From: Pseudomonadales bacterium
GTDB taxonomy: Bacteria > Pseudomonadota > Gammaproteobacteria > Pseudomonadales > Halieaceae
Assembly: GCA_024234855.1 (NCBI GenBank)
Contig: JACKNN010000001.1
Span: forward strand, 310,001-374,000
Direction of reading: 5' to 3'
DNA: 64,000 nt
In this document: positions 44,504-52,963 of the stretch, in pieces
Layout of the letters: each line of letters starts with the position of its first letter
Numbering within the stretch: the first letter of the stretch is position 1
The notes under the pieces: generated by a model
The model's database searches: none
Seen by the model: only the letters and a program-made list of their open reading frames with translations
What the model was told of the DNA's origin: nothing
Position numbers and translations under genes: made by a program

Positions 44504-46819
44504 TCAGGGCTGTCGCAGGCGCAGGGCGTTGCCGACAACCGACAGGGAACTCAGGCTCATCGCCACCGCGGCGATCATGGGTGACAGCAGCAGGCCGGTG
44601 AAGGGATACAGCACGCCGGCGGCGATGGGGACACCCAGGCCGTTGTAGAAGAAGGCGAAAAGCAGGTTCTGGCGCATATTGCGCACCGTGGCGACCGATA
44701 CCCGCCTGGCCGCGGCGATACCGCGCAGGTCACCTTTCACCAGCGTCAGTTGAGCCGCGCTCATGGCCACATCGGTGCCTGTGCCCATGGCAATGCCGAC
44801 GTCGGCCCGGGCCAGGGCGGGCGCGTCGTTGATGCCGTCGCCCGCCATCGCCACCCGGTGCCCCTGTGCCTGCAGTGCGGCCACCAGCTCGTCCTTCTCC
44901 CCGGGGCGTACTTCGCCGTGAATCTCGTCAATACCCAGCTCAGCCGCCACCGCGCGGGCGGTGGTGTGCCCGTCCCCGGTGGCCATCACAATACGCATGC
45001 CGGTGGCGCGCAAATCGGCAATCGCTTCGGCGGTGGACGCTTTTACCGGATCGGATACCGCCAGCAGGCCGGCGAGCTGCCCATTCATCGCCAGGTACAT
45101 GACGCTGGCGCCCCGCGCCCGCAGGGTCTCCGCTTCGCTTGCCAGGGCGTGCCAGTCCACGCCTTGCTCGGCCATCAACGCGGTATTGCCCAGGGCCACG
45201 GCGCTACCCTCCACCGCGCCCCGCACACCGATACCCGAGGCCGACTCGAAGCCCGCCACCTTCGCCAGCGGCAATGCGCGCCGACTCGCCTCGGCGAGTA
45301 GAGCCCGGGCCAGCGGGTGCTCGCTGCCCTGGTCCAGGCTGGCGGCAATACGCAGCACCTCGCCCTCGGCATACTCCGCCGCCGCAACCACCGTGTCGAA
45401 ACGCGGCCTGCCCTCGGTCAGGGTTCCGGTCTTATCGACGATCAGGGTATCCACCTCGCGCAGGTGTTCGATGGCGGCGGCATCCCTGAACAGGATGCCC
45501 TGGGCAGCGGCGTTGCCCGTTGCCACCATGACCGACATCGGGGTTGCCAGGCCCAGCGCACAGGGGCAGGCGATGATCAACACCGCCACCGCGTTGATCA
45601 GGCCGAAAGCCCAGCTCGGTTCCGGGCCGAACAGGCCCCAGAGCAAAAACGTCAGGGCGGCGACAGCGATAACGATCGTCACAAAATAACCCGCGACCCG
45701 ATCCGCCATGCGCTGCATCGGCGCCTTCGAGCGCTGCGCATTGGCCACCATCTGGACGATCTGGGCCAGTACCGTGGCTGAACCCACTTTGTCAGCGCGC
45801 ATCACCAGTGCACCACTGGTATTGAGCGAGGCACCTATCAGCCCGTCGCCGGGCTTTTTGCTCACCGGCATCGGTTCACCTGTGAGCATCGATTCGTCCA
45901 CCGAGCTGCCACCTTCGAGCACCACGCCATCAACGGGTACTTTCTCGCCGGGGCGGACGCGGAGCCTGTCACCGGGATGTACCTGGGTCAGGGGAATATC
46001 CTCTTCGGTGCCATCGTCGCGGATGCGCCTGGCAGTCTTCGGCGCAAGGCCCAGCAGCGCGCGGATGGCCGCGCCGGTTTCCGAGCGCGCCCGCAGTTCC
46101 AGTATCTGGCCCAACAGGGTCAGGGAAATGATCACCGCCGAGGCTTCGAAATACACCGCGACCTGCCCGCCAATCCGGAATGATTCGGGAAAACTTCCCG
46201 GCGCCACGGTGGCGATGACGCTGTACAGCCAGGCCGAGCCGGTACCGGTCCCGATCAGCGTCCACATATTGGGCTGGCGATTGCGCAGCGAATCCCACCA
46301 GCGCTGGAAAAACGGCAGGCCAGACCACAGCACGACCGGCGAGGCCAATGCCAACTCCAGCCAGGGGCGCGCGGCACCCAGCAGACCATCGAAGGCACCG
46401 CCGGACATTGCGATGACAAACACCAGCAAGGTCAGCGGCAGCGTCCGCCAGAAACGGCGTCGGAAATCCTCCAGTTCCGGGTTGTGCTGCTCTTCCGCGG
46501 TGGGCATGACCGGCTCCAGTGCCATGCCGCATTTCGGGCAGGTGCCGGGCCCCACCTGCAGTACCTCGGGGTGCATGGGGCAACTGTACCGGGCACCCTC
46601 CAGTGCGGGGTCCACCGGCGCCGCCGGCGATTCCTCCGGCCGCAGGTACCTGTGCGGATCGGCGCCGAATTTAGTCCGGCACCCCGCACTGCAGAAGAAG
46701 TAGGCGTCGCCGTCGAACAGGTACCGGTGTGGTGACCCCGCCGTTACGTGCATGCCGCATACCGGGTCAGTCAACGCGTCGACGCAGTGGGTTTGATCGT
46801 GGTGATGCTGGTGATTCAT
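44504..46819 (-). CDS. Copper-type heavy-metal P1B ATPase with YHS and metal-binding N-domains
   Basis: A 771-residue P1B-type ATPase. The N-terminus is histidine-rich (HQHHHDQTH), then a YHS domain (DPVCGMHV), then a zinc-ribbon-like heavy-metal-binding domain (CPMHPEVLQVGPGTCPKCGM). The membrane region follows, with the transport motif CPC (IIACPCALG), the phosphorylated aspartate in DKTGTLTEG, and the GDGINDAPAL hinge. It probably exports Cu+. There is no classical CXXC ferredoxin-like domain. No regulator gene is adjacent and I could not read a CueR-type operator upstream. Confidence 0.93.
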   Translation of the reverse strand: MNHQHHHDQTHCVDALTDPVCGMHVTAGSPHRYLFDGDAYFFCSAGCRTKFGADPHRYLRPEESPAAPVDPALEGARYSCPMHPEVLQVGPGTCPKCGMALEPVMPTAEEQHNPELEDFRRRFWRTLPLTLLVFVIAMSGGAFDGLLGAARPWLELALASPVVLWSGLPFFQRWWDSLRNRQPNMWTLIGTGTGSAWLYSVIATVAPGSFPESFRIGGQVAVYFEASAVIISLTLLGQILELRARSETGAAIRALLGLAPKTARRIRDDGTEEDIPLTQVHPGDRLRVRPGEKVPVDGVVLEGGSSVDESMLTGEPMPVSKKPGDGLIGASLNTSGALVMRADKVGSATVLAQIVQMVANAQRSKAPMQRMADRVAGYFVTIVIAVAALTFLLWGLFGPEPSWAFGLINAVAVLIIACPCALGLATPMSVMVATGNAAAQGILFRDAAAIEHLREVDTLIVDKTGTLTEGRPRFDTVVAAAEYAEGEVLRIAASLDQGSEHPLARALLAEASRRALPLAKVAGFESASGIGVRGAVEGSAVALGNTALMAEQGVDWHALASEAETLRARGASVMYLAMNGQLAGLLAVSDPVKASTAEAIADLRATGMRIVMATGDGHTTARAVAAELGIDEIHGEVRPGEKDELVAALQAQGHRVAMAGDGINDAPALARADVGIAMGTGTDVAMSAAQLTLVKGDLRGIAAARRVSVATVRNMRQNLLFAFFYNGLGVPIAAGVLYPFTGLLLSPMIAAVAMSLSSLSVVGNALRLRQP

Positions 46820-47090
46820 GGCTCATTCCTGCTTAACCCGGTCCGCCGGACAGTTCCGCTGACGGCAGGTCCCGGTTCAAGCTTAGTCCCGCCAGGGCCC
46901 TATCACCAGCTGTCGAGACGTGTGGCGACCGGCCACCTGCTGTCCGCAACAAATGGAAAACCCCCCGCACGTACAATTAGTTGTGCCGCGCGAGGGCCTG
47001 TATCGTTGTCTGCGTGGTGCTAACACGTTTTAATTTCCGCTCTTTTCATCAGCACCACCCGGGCACACCCGGCACAAGAGGTTCAAGCAC

Positions 47091-48584
47091 ATGTCAGCCA
47101 CGGCCAAAACCAGCCCCTGCCAGCCCCGTAAATTGCGTGACGTTACACACTGGGACCGGGAAACAGATGTGGTCATCGTCGGCCTGGGCGGCGCCGGCGC
47201 CTGCGCCGCCATCGAGGCCGCCGATGCCGGCGCCGAGGTGATCGTGTTCGAGCTGGCCAGCGCCGGCGGCGGCTCCACCGCCCTGTCCAGCGCCGAAATC
47301 TACATGGGCGGCAACGGTGGCACCCGGGTACAGCAGGCCTGCGGGTTTAACGACAGCACACAGGACATGGTCACCTACATGATGATGGCTGCCGGCCCGC
47401 AGGCGGACGAGGCCAAGATCCGCAACTACTGCGAACACAGCAGCGAGCATTTCCAGTGGCTGGTGGATATCGGCGTGCCCTTCAAGGACAGTTTTCACGA
47501 GGAGCGGGCCATCATGTGCCTCACCGATGACTGCCTGCTCTACACCGGCAACGAGAAGGCCTACCCCTTTGCCCAACAGGCGAAGCCCTGTCCCCGCGGC
47601 CACAACCTGCAGGTAAAGGGCGACAACGGCGGCCCACTGCTGATAAAGATCCTGGTTGACAACGTCGCCCGCCGCGATGCCATTACGATCGAATACGAAA
47701 CCCGCGCCCTCACCCTGGTCGTCGATGACAACGACGCAGTGGTGGGGCTGGTGGTGCGCCAGGACCAGCGCGAACTCAACGTGCGCTGCCGCCAGGGCGT
47801 CATCCTGTGCGCGGGCGGCTTCGTCATGAACCAGGAGATGGTGCGCAAATACGCGCCCATGCTGGCCGTCGGCAATGCCCCTATCGGCAACCCGGGCGAC
47901 ACCGGTACCGGCATCCTCATGGGCATGGCAGTCGGCGGCGCGGCGATCAATATGCACGAGGGCTTTATCAGCCTGCCCTACTACCCGCCGGCCGAGATGA
48001 CCCGCGGCATCGTGGTAAACGACAAGGGCCAGCGTTTCATCAACGAGGACGTCTACCACGGCCGCCTGGGCGCCTTCGTACTGCGCCAGCCGGCGGAGCG
48101 CATCTACTTTATTGTCACTGTGGAGCAGTACGGCGACTACGAGAAAGTCAGCTACCTGGGAGCGCCGGTGGCGGGTACCGGTGAGTCGGTGGCGGAACTG
48201 GAGGACGAGCTGGGCCTGCGCGCGGGCACCCTGCAACACACCCTGGCGGTGTACAACGAGGACTGCGCCCGCGGCGTGGACAGCCTGTACCACAAGGCGG
48301 CGGAATGGCTGACGCCGTTGGAACCGCCGCTGGTCGCGCTGGACATCACGCCCGGTCGCGGCGCCGTCGTCCCCTACTTCACCCTGGGCGGCCTCGATAC
48401 CCTGCCCACCGGGGAGGTGCTCAACACCCAGGGTGAAGTGGTGCCGGGGCTTTACGCCGCCGGCCGCACTGCCTGTGGCGTGGTGCGCCGGGCCGAGGGC
48501 TACAGCAGCGGCATGTCCGTGGGCGACGCCACCTTCTCCGGCCGCATGGCCGGTCGGCAGGCCGCCGAGGCGCCGCGTCACTGA
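47091..48584 (+). CDS. FAD-dependent oxidoreductase, fumarate-reductase / ketosteroid-dehydrogenase type
   Basis: A 497-residue flavoprotein with an N-terminal Rossmann motif (DVVIVGLGGAGACAAIEAADAGAEV), a GGGST FAD-contact loop, VILCAGGFVMN in mid-protein and a C-terminal FAD-closing block (GLYAAGRTACG...GMSVGDAT). No signal peptide or heme motif, so it is cytoplasmic. The family includes soluble fumarate reductases and 3-ketosteroid dehydrogenases; the substrate cannot be fixed. A VOC-family gene follows. Confidence 0.85.
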   Translation: MSATAKTSPCQPRKLRDVTHWDRETDVVIVGLGGAGACAAIEAADAGAEVIVFELASAGGGSTALSSAEIYMGGNGGTRVQQACGFNDSTQDMVTYMMMAAGPQADEAKIRNYCEHSSEHFQWLVDIGVPFKDSFHEERAIMCLTDDCLLYTGNEKAYPFAQQAKPCPRGHNLQVKGDNGGPLLIKILVDNVARRDAITIEYETRALTLVVDDNDAVVGLVVRQDQRELNVRCRQGVILCAGGFVMNQEMVRKYAPMLAVGNAPIGNPGDTGTGILMGMAVGGAAINMHEGFISLPYYPPAEMTRGIVVNDKGQRFINEDVYHGRLGAFVLRQPAERIYFIVTVEQYGDYEKVSYLGAPVAGTGESVAELEDELGLRAGTLQHTLAVYNEDCARGVDSLYHKAAEWLTPLEPPLVALDITPGRGAVVPYFTLGGLDTLPTGEVLNTQGEVVPGLYAAGRTACGVVRRAEGYSSGMSVGDATFSGRMAGRQAAEAPRH

Positions 48585-48716
48585 GGCCAGTGAACGCCGG
48601 GGCCCCGCACACTTGTGCCGCCGGGCCCACGCTCCTACCATAGCGGCGAGGCTGGTTCAGCCCGCACGCGGCGGGTGATCGACCGGCAGGCAATCACCGC
48701 AAAGGGACTCCCGCCC

Positions 48717-49157
48717 ATGAAATACCTGCATACCATGGTTCGCGCTCGCGACCTGGACGAAACCCTGGACTTCTACTGCAACAAACTCGGCCTGGTACAG
48801 GTCAATCGCCACGACAGCGAAGCCGGCCGTTTTTCCCTGGTTTTCCTGGCCGCACCCGACGATGTGGAGCGGGCGAAGGAAGGCAGCAGCCCGCTGCTGG
48901 AGATCACCTGGAACTGGGACCCGGAGCGATACGACGGCGGCCGCAATTTCGGCCACCTGGCCTACCGGGTGGAGAATATCTACGCGCTGTGCCAACACCT
49001 GGTGGAGCAGGGCATCACCATCAACCGGCCACCGCGGGACGGGCACATGGCCTTTATCCGCTCGCCCGACGGTATTTCCATTGAGCTGCTGCAGGCGGGC
49101 GCCGCCCTGCCGCCACAGGAGCCCTGGCAATCCATGGCGAATACCGGGAGCTGGTAA
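48717..49157 (+). CDS. VOC-family protein, glyoxalase-I-like
   Basis: A 146-residue protein with two beta-alpha-beta-beta-beta modules. Metal-ligand positions typical of GloA are present: histidine 5 in YLHTM, a glutamate in LLEITWN, the histidine in FGHLAYRV and the glutamate in SIELLQ. It could be a lactoylglutathione lyase (methylglyoxal detoxification) or a related dioxygenase/isomerase. The ATG at 48717 starts the domain; the open frame upstream is not domain sequence. Confidence 0.85.
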   Translation: MKYLHTMVRARDLDETLDFYCNKLGLVQVNRHDSEAGRFSLVFLAAPDDVERAKEGSSPLLEITWNWDPERYDGGRNFGHLAYRVENIYALCQHLVEQGITINRPPRDGHMAFIRSPDGISIELLQAGAALPPQEPWQSMANTGSW

Positions 49158-49180
49158 TCGGGACGGGCCGGCCACAGCAC

Positions 49181-51535
49181 ATGCCCAGGGGCGGCAGTAT
49201 CACCACCCGGCTGATTGTCCTGCTCACGCTGTGTGCCGCGATCATCATTGGCCTGGGCATGCTGGTGGATTATCGACTGTCGCGGGAGGCCATTCTCCAG
49301 CGCCTGCAGCGCGAATCCGATGACACCGTGCGCGCGGTGGTGATCGACATGGAAAACTGGCTGCAGGGGCTTGAGAGTTCGACCCTGCTGCTGGCCCGGG
49401 TGTTGCAGCAGCGGGATTACAGCCACGCAGGCCTGGCGCAAATGCTGCGGGACGCGGTGGACGTCAATACCGCAATATTTGGCGCGACCATCGCCCTGGC
49501 GCCGGTCCCGGACGATTCGCCCCTGGGTTTCGCGCCCTACTATTACCGCCGCGACGGCAAGCTGGAGTACGCCGACCTCGCCGGCTCCGATAACAACTAC
49601 CAGCAGCAGGCCTGGTACACCGCCACCGTGGCGGCGGGCAAGCCGCTGTGGGTCGAGCCCTACTTTGATGCGGCCGGTGGCAAAACCCTGATGACGACCT
49701 TCGCCGTGCCGGTCTATCACCAGGACGCGTCCGGCCACCGCTTTCTCTACGCCGTGGTGACCGCGGATGTCTCGCTGGCAGAGCTGGATGCTTACCTCCA
49801 GCGCCTGCACCTGGGAGACAGTGGTTTCGGTATCCTGCTCAGCCGGCAGGGGATAGTACTGAGCGGCAGGAACCCCGGCAATATCATGCGGCACTACTCA
49901 GAGGCGGTAGCTGCCGAGTTGGATCAGGCCGCCTGGGCAGCGATGTTTGACGCTGCCCTGCAGGGCAGCGTGGTCACCAGGCGACTGGCCTGCACCGACG
50001 TACCGGGCCGCTGTGTTATCCGCATGGGCGCGCTCACATCCACCGGCTGGCCGGTCGGCGTGGTGTACTCCGAGGACGAGCTGACCGCTCCCCTGCGCGA
50101 GTTCGAAACCAAGACAGCCCTGGCGGGCCTGCTGACCCTGCTGCTGATGGCCGCCGCCGTCGTCATTGTTACCCGACGGCTCACCCGGCCGCTGACAGCG
50201 CTGGCTCTGGCCAGCGATCGCATCGCCCGGGGTGACCTCGATGCGCCGCTGCCGGCAGCCGCGGGCGACGATGAAGTCGCCAGGCTGATCCAGTCGTTCG
50301 CAGCCATGAAACAGGACCTGAAAACCTATATCGCCGACCTGGAAACCGCCACCGCCAGGCGCAGCCGGCTGGAGGGTGAACTGGGCGCCGCCCGGGAAAT
50401 ACAGATGGCGATGCTGCCCCACGGCGGCGAGGCCAGCGAGTCCGATACTGCATTTGGGCTGTGGGCGCGGGTACTGCCCGCGCGCTCGGTGGGTGGCGAT
50501 TTGTACAGCTATCATCGTCGCGCCAGGCACCTCTTCATTGCGGTAGGAGATGTCTCGGACAAGGGCATACCCGCCGCGCTGTTCATGGCCCGGGCCATCA
50601 GCCTGATCCAGCAACTGGCGACGGCCTCGGACGATCCGGCCGCCGCCATGGCCACCCTCAACACGGCGCTGGCCGGCGGCAACGACAACTGTATGTTCGT
50701 CACCCTGTTCCTGGGCATAGTCGATCTGGAGCGTCTCGAGCTGCGTTTTTGCAGTGCCGGCCACACCGCCCCCAGCCTGGTTCGGGACGGCGCGGCGAGC
50801 TCATTGTCGCAACTGCAGGGCCCCGCCCTGGGCCTGGCGCCGGAGCTGGACTTTCCGCTCAACCGCCTGCAGCTGGCGCCCGGTGATCGCCTGGCCGTCT
50901 TTACCGACGGTATCGACGAGGCGTTCAACGAGCGCGATGAAATGTTCGGTATCGACCGGTTCAATACCGAGCTGCTGGCTGGTCGCGACCTGCCGGCGGC
51001 CGCCGCGGGGACCCACCTGTTCGAGACGCTCGCCGCTTTCGCCGGCGCCACGCCCCAATCCGACGACATCGGACTGCTGCTGCTGGATATCAGCCCCGCC
51101 CAACCGGCCAACGACACCGCTGCCGCCGAATTCGACCGTGGGCCGCGCCTTGCCAGCCGGGTGGCGGCCTGGCTGCGGCAGGCACTGGCGCGGCGGGACA
51201 TCGGGCCAAAAACCCTGGGGGAACTGCTGCTGGTCGCCGAGGAAATCGTCTCCAACATCGACAAATACGCGGGGCTGGCTGCCGATGCAGCCGTTACCGT
51301 CGCGGTTGAGGCCACACCCCGCCAGGTCGTTATCGAAGTGCGCGATGCCGGGATCGCCTTTGACCCACTGGCACAGGCGCGGCGATCGGAACTCGGCACC
51401 GCCACCGACGAGGCGGCGGTGGGTGGCCTGGGGGTTCACCTGATCTGTGCACTCACCGACCGGCAAAACTATGCCCGGGCAGGGGGCTGCAATATACTGC
51501 GGGTGACAAAATTGCTGGACCATCGCCCGCAATAG
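49181..51535 (+). CDS. Cache-HAMP-PP2C(SpoIIE) phosphatase fused to a HATPase kinase domain
   Basis: A 784-residue membrane regulator: helix at about 11-29, periplasmic Cache-type sensor to about 305, second helix near 310-330, HAMP, a PP2C/SpoIIE phosphatase (about 420-630; ARSVGGDLY, VGDVSDKGIPAALF), and a C-terminal RsbW/HATPase domain with N-box AEEIVSNIDKYAG. It can both phosphorylate and dephosphorylate a STAS antagonist, encoded 41 bases downstream. This parallels HsbR/HsbA or RsbU/RsbW/RsbV partner switching. The periplasmic ligand and the output target are unknown. Confidence 0.88.
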   Translation: MPRGGSITTRLIVLLTLCAAIIIGLGMLVDYRLSREAILQRLQRESDDTVRAVVIDMENWLQGLESSTLLLARVLQQRDYSHAGLAQMLRDAVDVNTAIFGATIALAPVPDDSPLGFAPYYYRRDGKLEYADLAGSDNNYQQQAWYTATVAAGKPLWVEPYFDAAGGKTLMTTFAVPVYHQDASGHRFLYAVVTADVSLAELDAYLQRLHLGDSGFGILLSRQGIVLSGRNPGNIMRHYSEAVAAELDQAAWAAMFDAALQGSVVTRRLACTDVPGRCVIRMGALTSTGWPVGVVYSEDELTAPLREFETKTALAGLLTLLLMAAAVVIVTRRLTRPLTALALASDRIARGDLDAPLPAAAGDDEVARLIQSFAAMKQDLKTYIADLETATARRSRLEGELGAAREIQMAMLPHGGEASESDTAFGLWARVLPARSVGGDLYSYHRRARHLFIAVGDVSDKGIPAALFMARAISLIQQLATASDDPAAAMATLNTALAGGNDNCMFVTLFLGIVDLERLELRFCSAGHTAPSLVRDGAASSLSQLQGPALGLAPELDFPLNRLQLAPGDRLAVFTDGIDEAFNERDEMFGIDRFNTELLAGRDLPAAAAGTHLFETLAAFAGATPQSDDIGLLLLDISPAQPANDTAAAEFDRGPRLASRVAAWLRQALARRDIGPKTLGELLLVAEEIVSNIDKYAGLAADAAVTVAVEATPRQVVIEVRDAGIAFDPLAQARRSELGTATDEAAVGGLGVHLICALTDRQNYARAGGCNILRVTKLLDHRPQ

Positions 51536-51576
51536 GCTTGCGCCCGTTGCGGCAAAACAGAACGAGAGCACTTGAC

Positions 51577-51951
51577 ATGGAACTGACCACCAAAGTCACC
51601 ATCGACAGCGAAAATTCCGTGGCCCGCGTGGCCGTGGCGGGTGCGCTGAACACGGATACCGCGCCGGATTTTGAGAAACGCCTGGGGTCGGTACTGGAGG
51701 GCAACCACGAACTGACCGTGCTCGACATGAAGGACCTGGATTACATCAGTTCCGCCGGCCTGCGGGTCATCTTCAAGGCGGCCAAGCAGGCCAAGGCCGC
51801 CGGTCACCGCATGGCGGCAGCCAATCGCAAACCGCACATCGACAAGGTGTTCGAGATTCTCAAGGCGCTGCCCGATATGGCGGTATTCGCCAACGAGCAG
51901 GAACTGGACGATTACCTCGACGCCATGCAGCAGCGCGCACGAGGCGAATAA
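51577..51951 (+). CDS. STAS-domain anti-sigma-factor antagonist
   Basis: A 124-residue single STAS domain. The switch motif DLDYISSAGLRV carries serines 58/59 (S59 the likely phospho-site). It is the natural substrate of the upstream phosphatase/kinase. In comparable systems the unphosphorylated form binds an anti-sigma factor or a cyclase. The ATG at 51577 starts the domain and has a GAGAG site; no sigma-factor gene is nearby. Confidence 0.9.
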   Translation: MELTTKVTIDSENSVARVAVAGALNTDTAPDFEKRLGSVLEGNHELTVLDMKDLDYISSAGLRVIFKAAKQAKAAGHRMAAANRKPHIDKVFEILKALPDMAVFANEQELDDYLDAMQQRARGE

Positions 51952-52022
51952 CAGCCCTGCCTTTCCCTACCAAACAGCAACCGGGATAAGCCTTTTTCTA
52001 CCAAAGGCTGCGCGGCAGCCCG

Positions 52023-52748
52023 CTAGGCAGTCTCGCGCTCGCCAACCGGGCATTTCAGGAAATTCAGGATCCAGCGGGCCACCCGTCCACTCTCCGGGGC
52101 GACCGTCAGCGAAGCCACCCCGTCAGCGTAAACCTGCTCACCGATCAGCTTGCGCCGGAACTCCATGATCTCCCGCGAGTATTCGGGTTCGAATTCCGGG
52201 TGGCCCTGAAACGTCAGGATATGGTCGCCAACCTGGCAGACCGCGTTTTCACAAAATTCGCTGCTCGCCAGCACCCGCGCACCGGTGGCGTTGCTCACCA
52301 CCTGGTCCTGGTGGCTCACCAGGATATCGAGATCCGGCTCAGCCTGGTCGTGCCAGGCGGGCAGCTCCTTGAAGCGGTGGGTATGCAGACCCATGCCCCA
52401 GCCCTTCGAAGATTTTTCAGTCCTGCCCCCCAGGGCGTGTGCGACCAGCTGGTGGCCGAAACAGATTCCCACCAGCTTCTTGCGGCGTCGGTCCAGCTCC
52501 CGCACGAAGTCCATCAGTGCGGCAATCCAGGGCTGGTCATCATAGACGCTGGATTTGCTGCCGGTGATCAGGTAGGCATCCACCTCATCGATATCCGCGG
52601 GGTACTCGCCCTGCTCCACGTCGTAGACCCGGAATTCCAGGCTCGGATCGGCCCGCCCCAACAGCCGGATAAACATATCGGGATACTCCCCGAATTCGGC
52701 GACCCACTCGGGGCGCACGGCGTCAGTTTTTAAAATTCCCAGTTTCAT
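52023..52748 (-). CDS. Class I glutamine amidotransferase (GMP-synthase-like)
   Basis: About 241 residues with a single GATase domain: nucleophile cysteine in GICFGHQLVAHALGG, catalytic histidine/glutamate in QGHPEFEPEY. Stand-alone members are annotated as GMP-synthase-like; some hydrolyse gamma-glutamyl amides. The start at 52748 gives a family-like MKLGILKTD N-terminus; the open frame upstream to 52946 is leader. It is flanked by two imperfect direct repeats (52000-52019, 52843-52863). Confidence 0.88.
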   Translation of the reverse strand: MKLGILKTDAVRPEWVAEFGEYPDMFIRLLGRADPSLEFRVYDVEQGEYPADIDEVDAYLITGSKSSVYDDQPWIAALMDFVRELDRRRKKLVGICFGHQLVAHALGGRTEKSSKGWGMGLHTHRFKELPAWHDQAEPDLDILVSHQDQVVSNATGARVLASSEFCENAVCQVGDHILTFQGHPEFEPEYSREIMEFRRKLIGEQVYADGVASLTVAPESGRVARWILNFLKCPVGERETA

Positions 52749-52963
52749 CTCGGTCCCGTTGTTCTCGGTTGCCGACACCAGCGGCGCCGGCAGCCAATAC
52801 AAAAAATTCATGATAGGCAGGGCGCCTGTGGCTGTCCATACCACCAAAGGGCTGCATGGCAGCGTCCCGTTGAACGTGCCGAACAGGCCACAATCCTTGG
52901 GTAAAACCGGCGAATAGGGTAATGTGGGAGCCCTTTTTCCTGCCACAGAGTTGCCCCGCTGCG

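Noticed and set aside
46820..47090. CueR/CopY-type operator upstream of the copper ATPase
   Set aside because: The 271-base gap has no MerR-family dyad with a 19-base promoter spacer and no CopY box; nothing reliable was seen in it.
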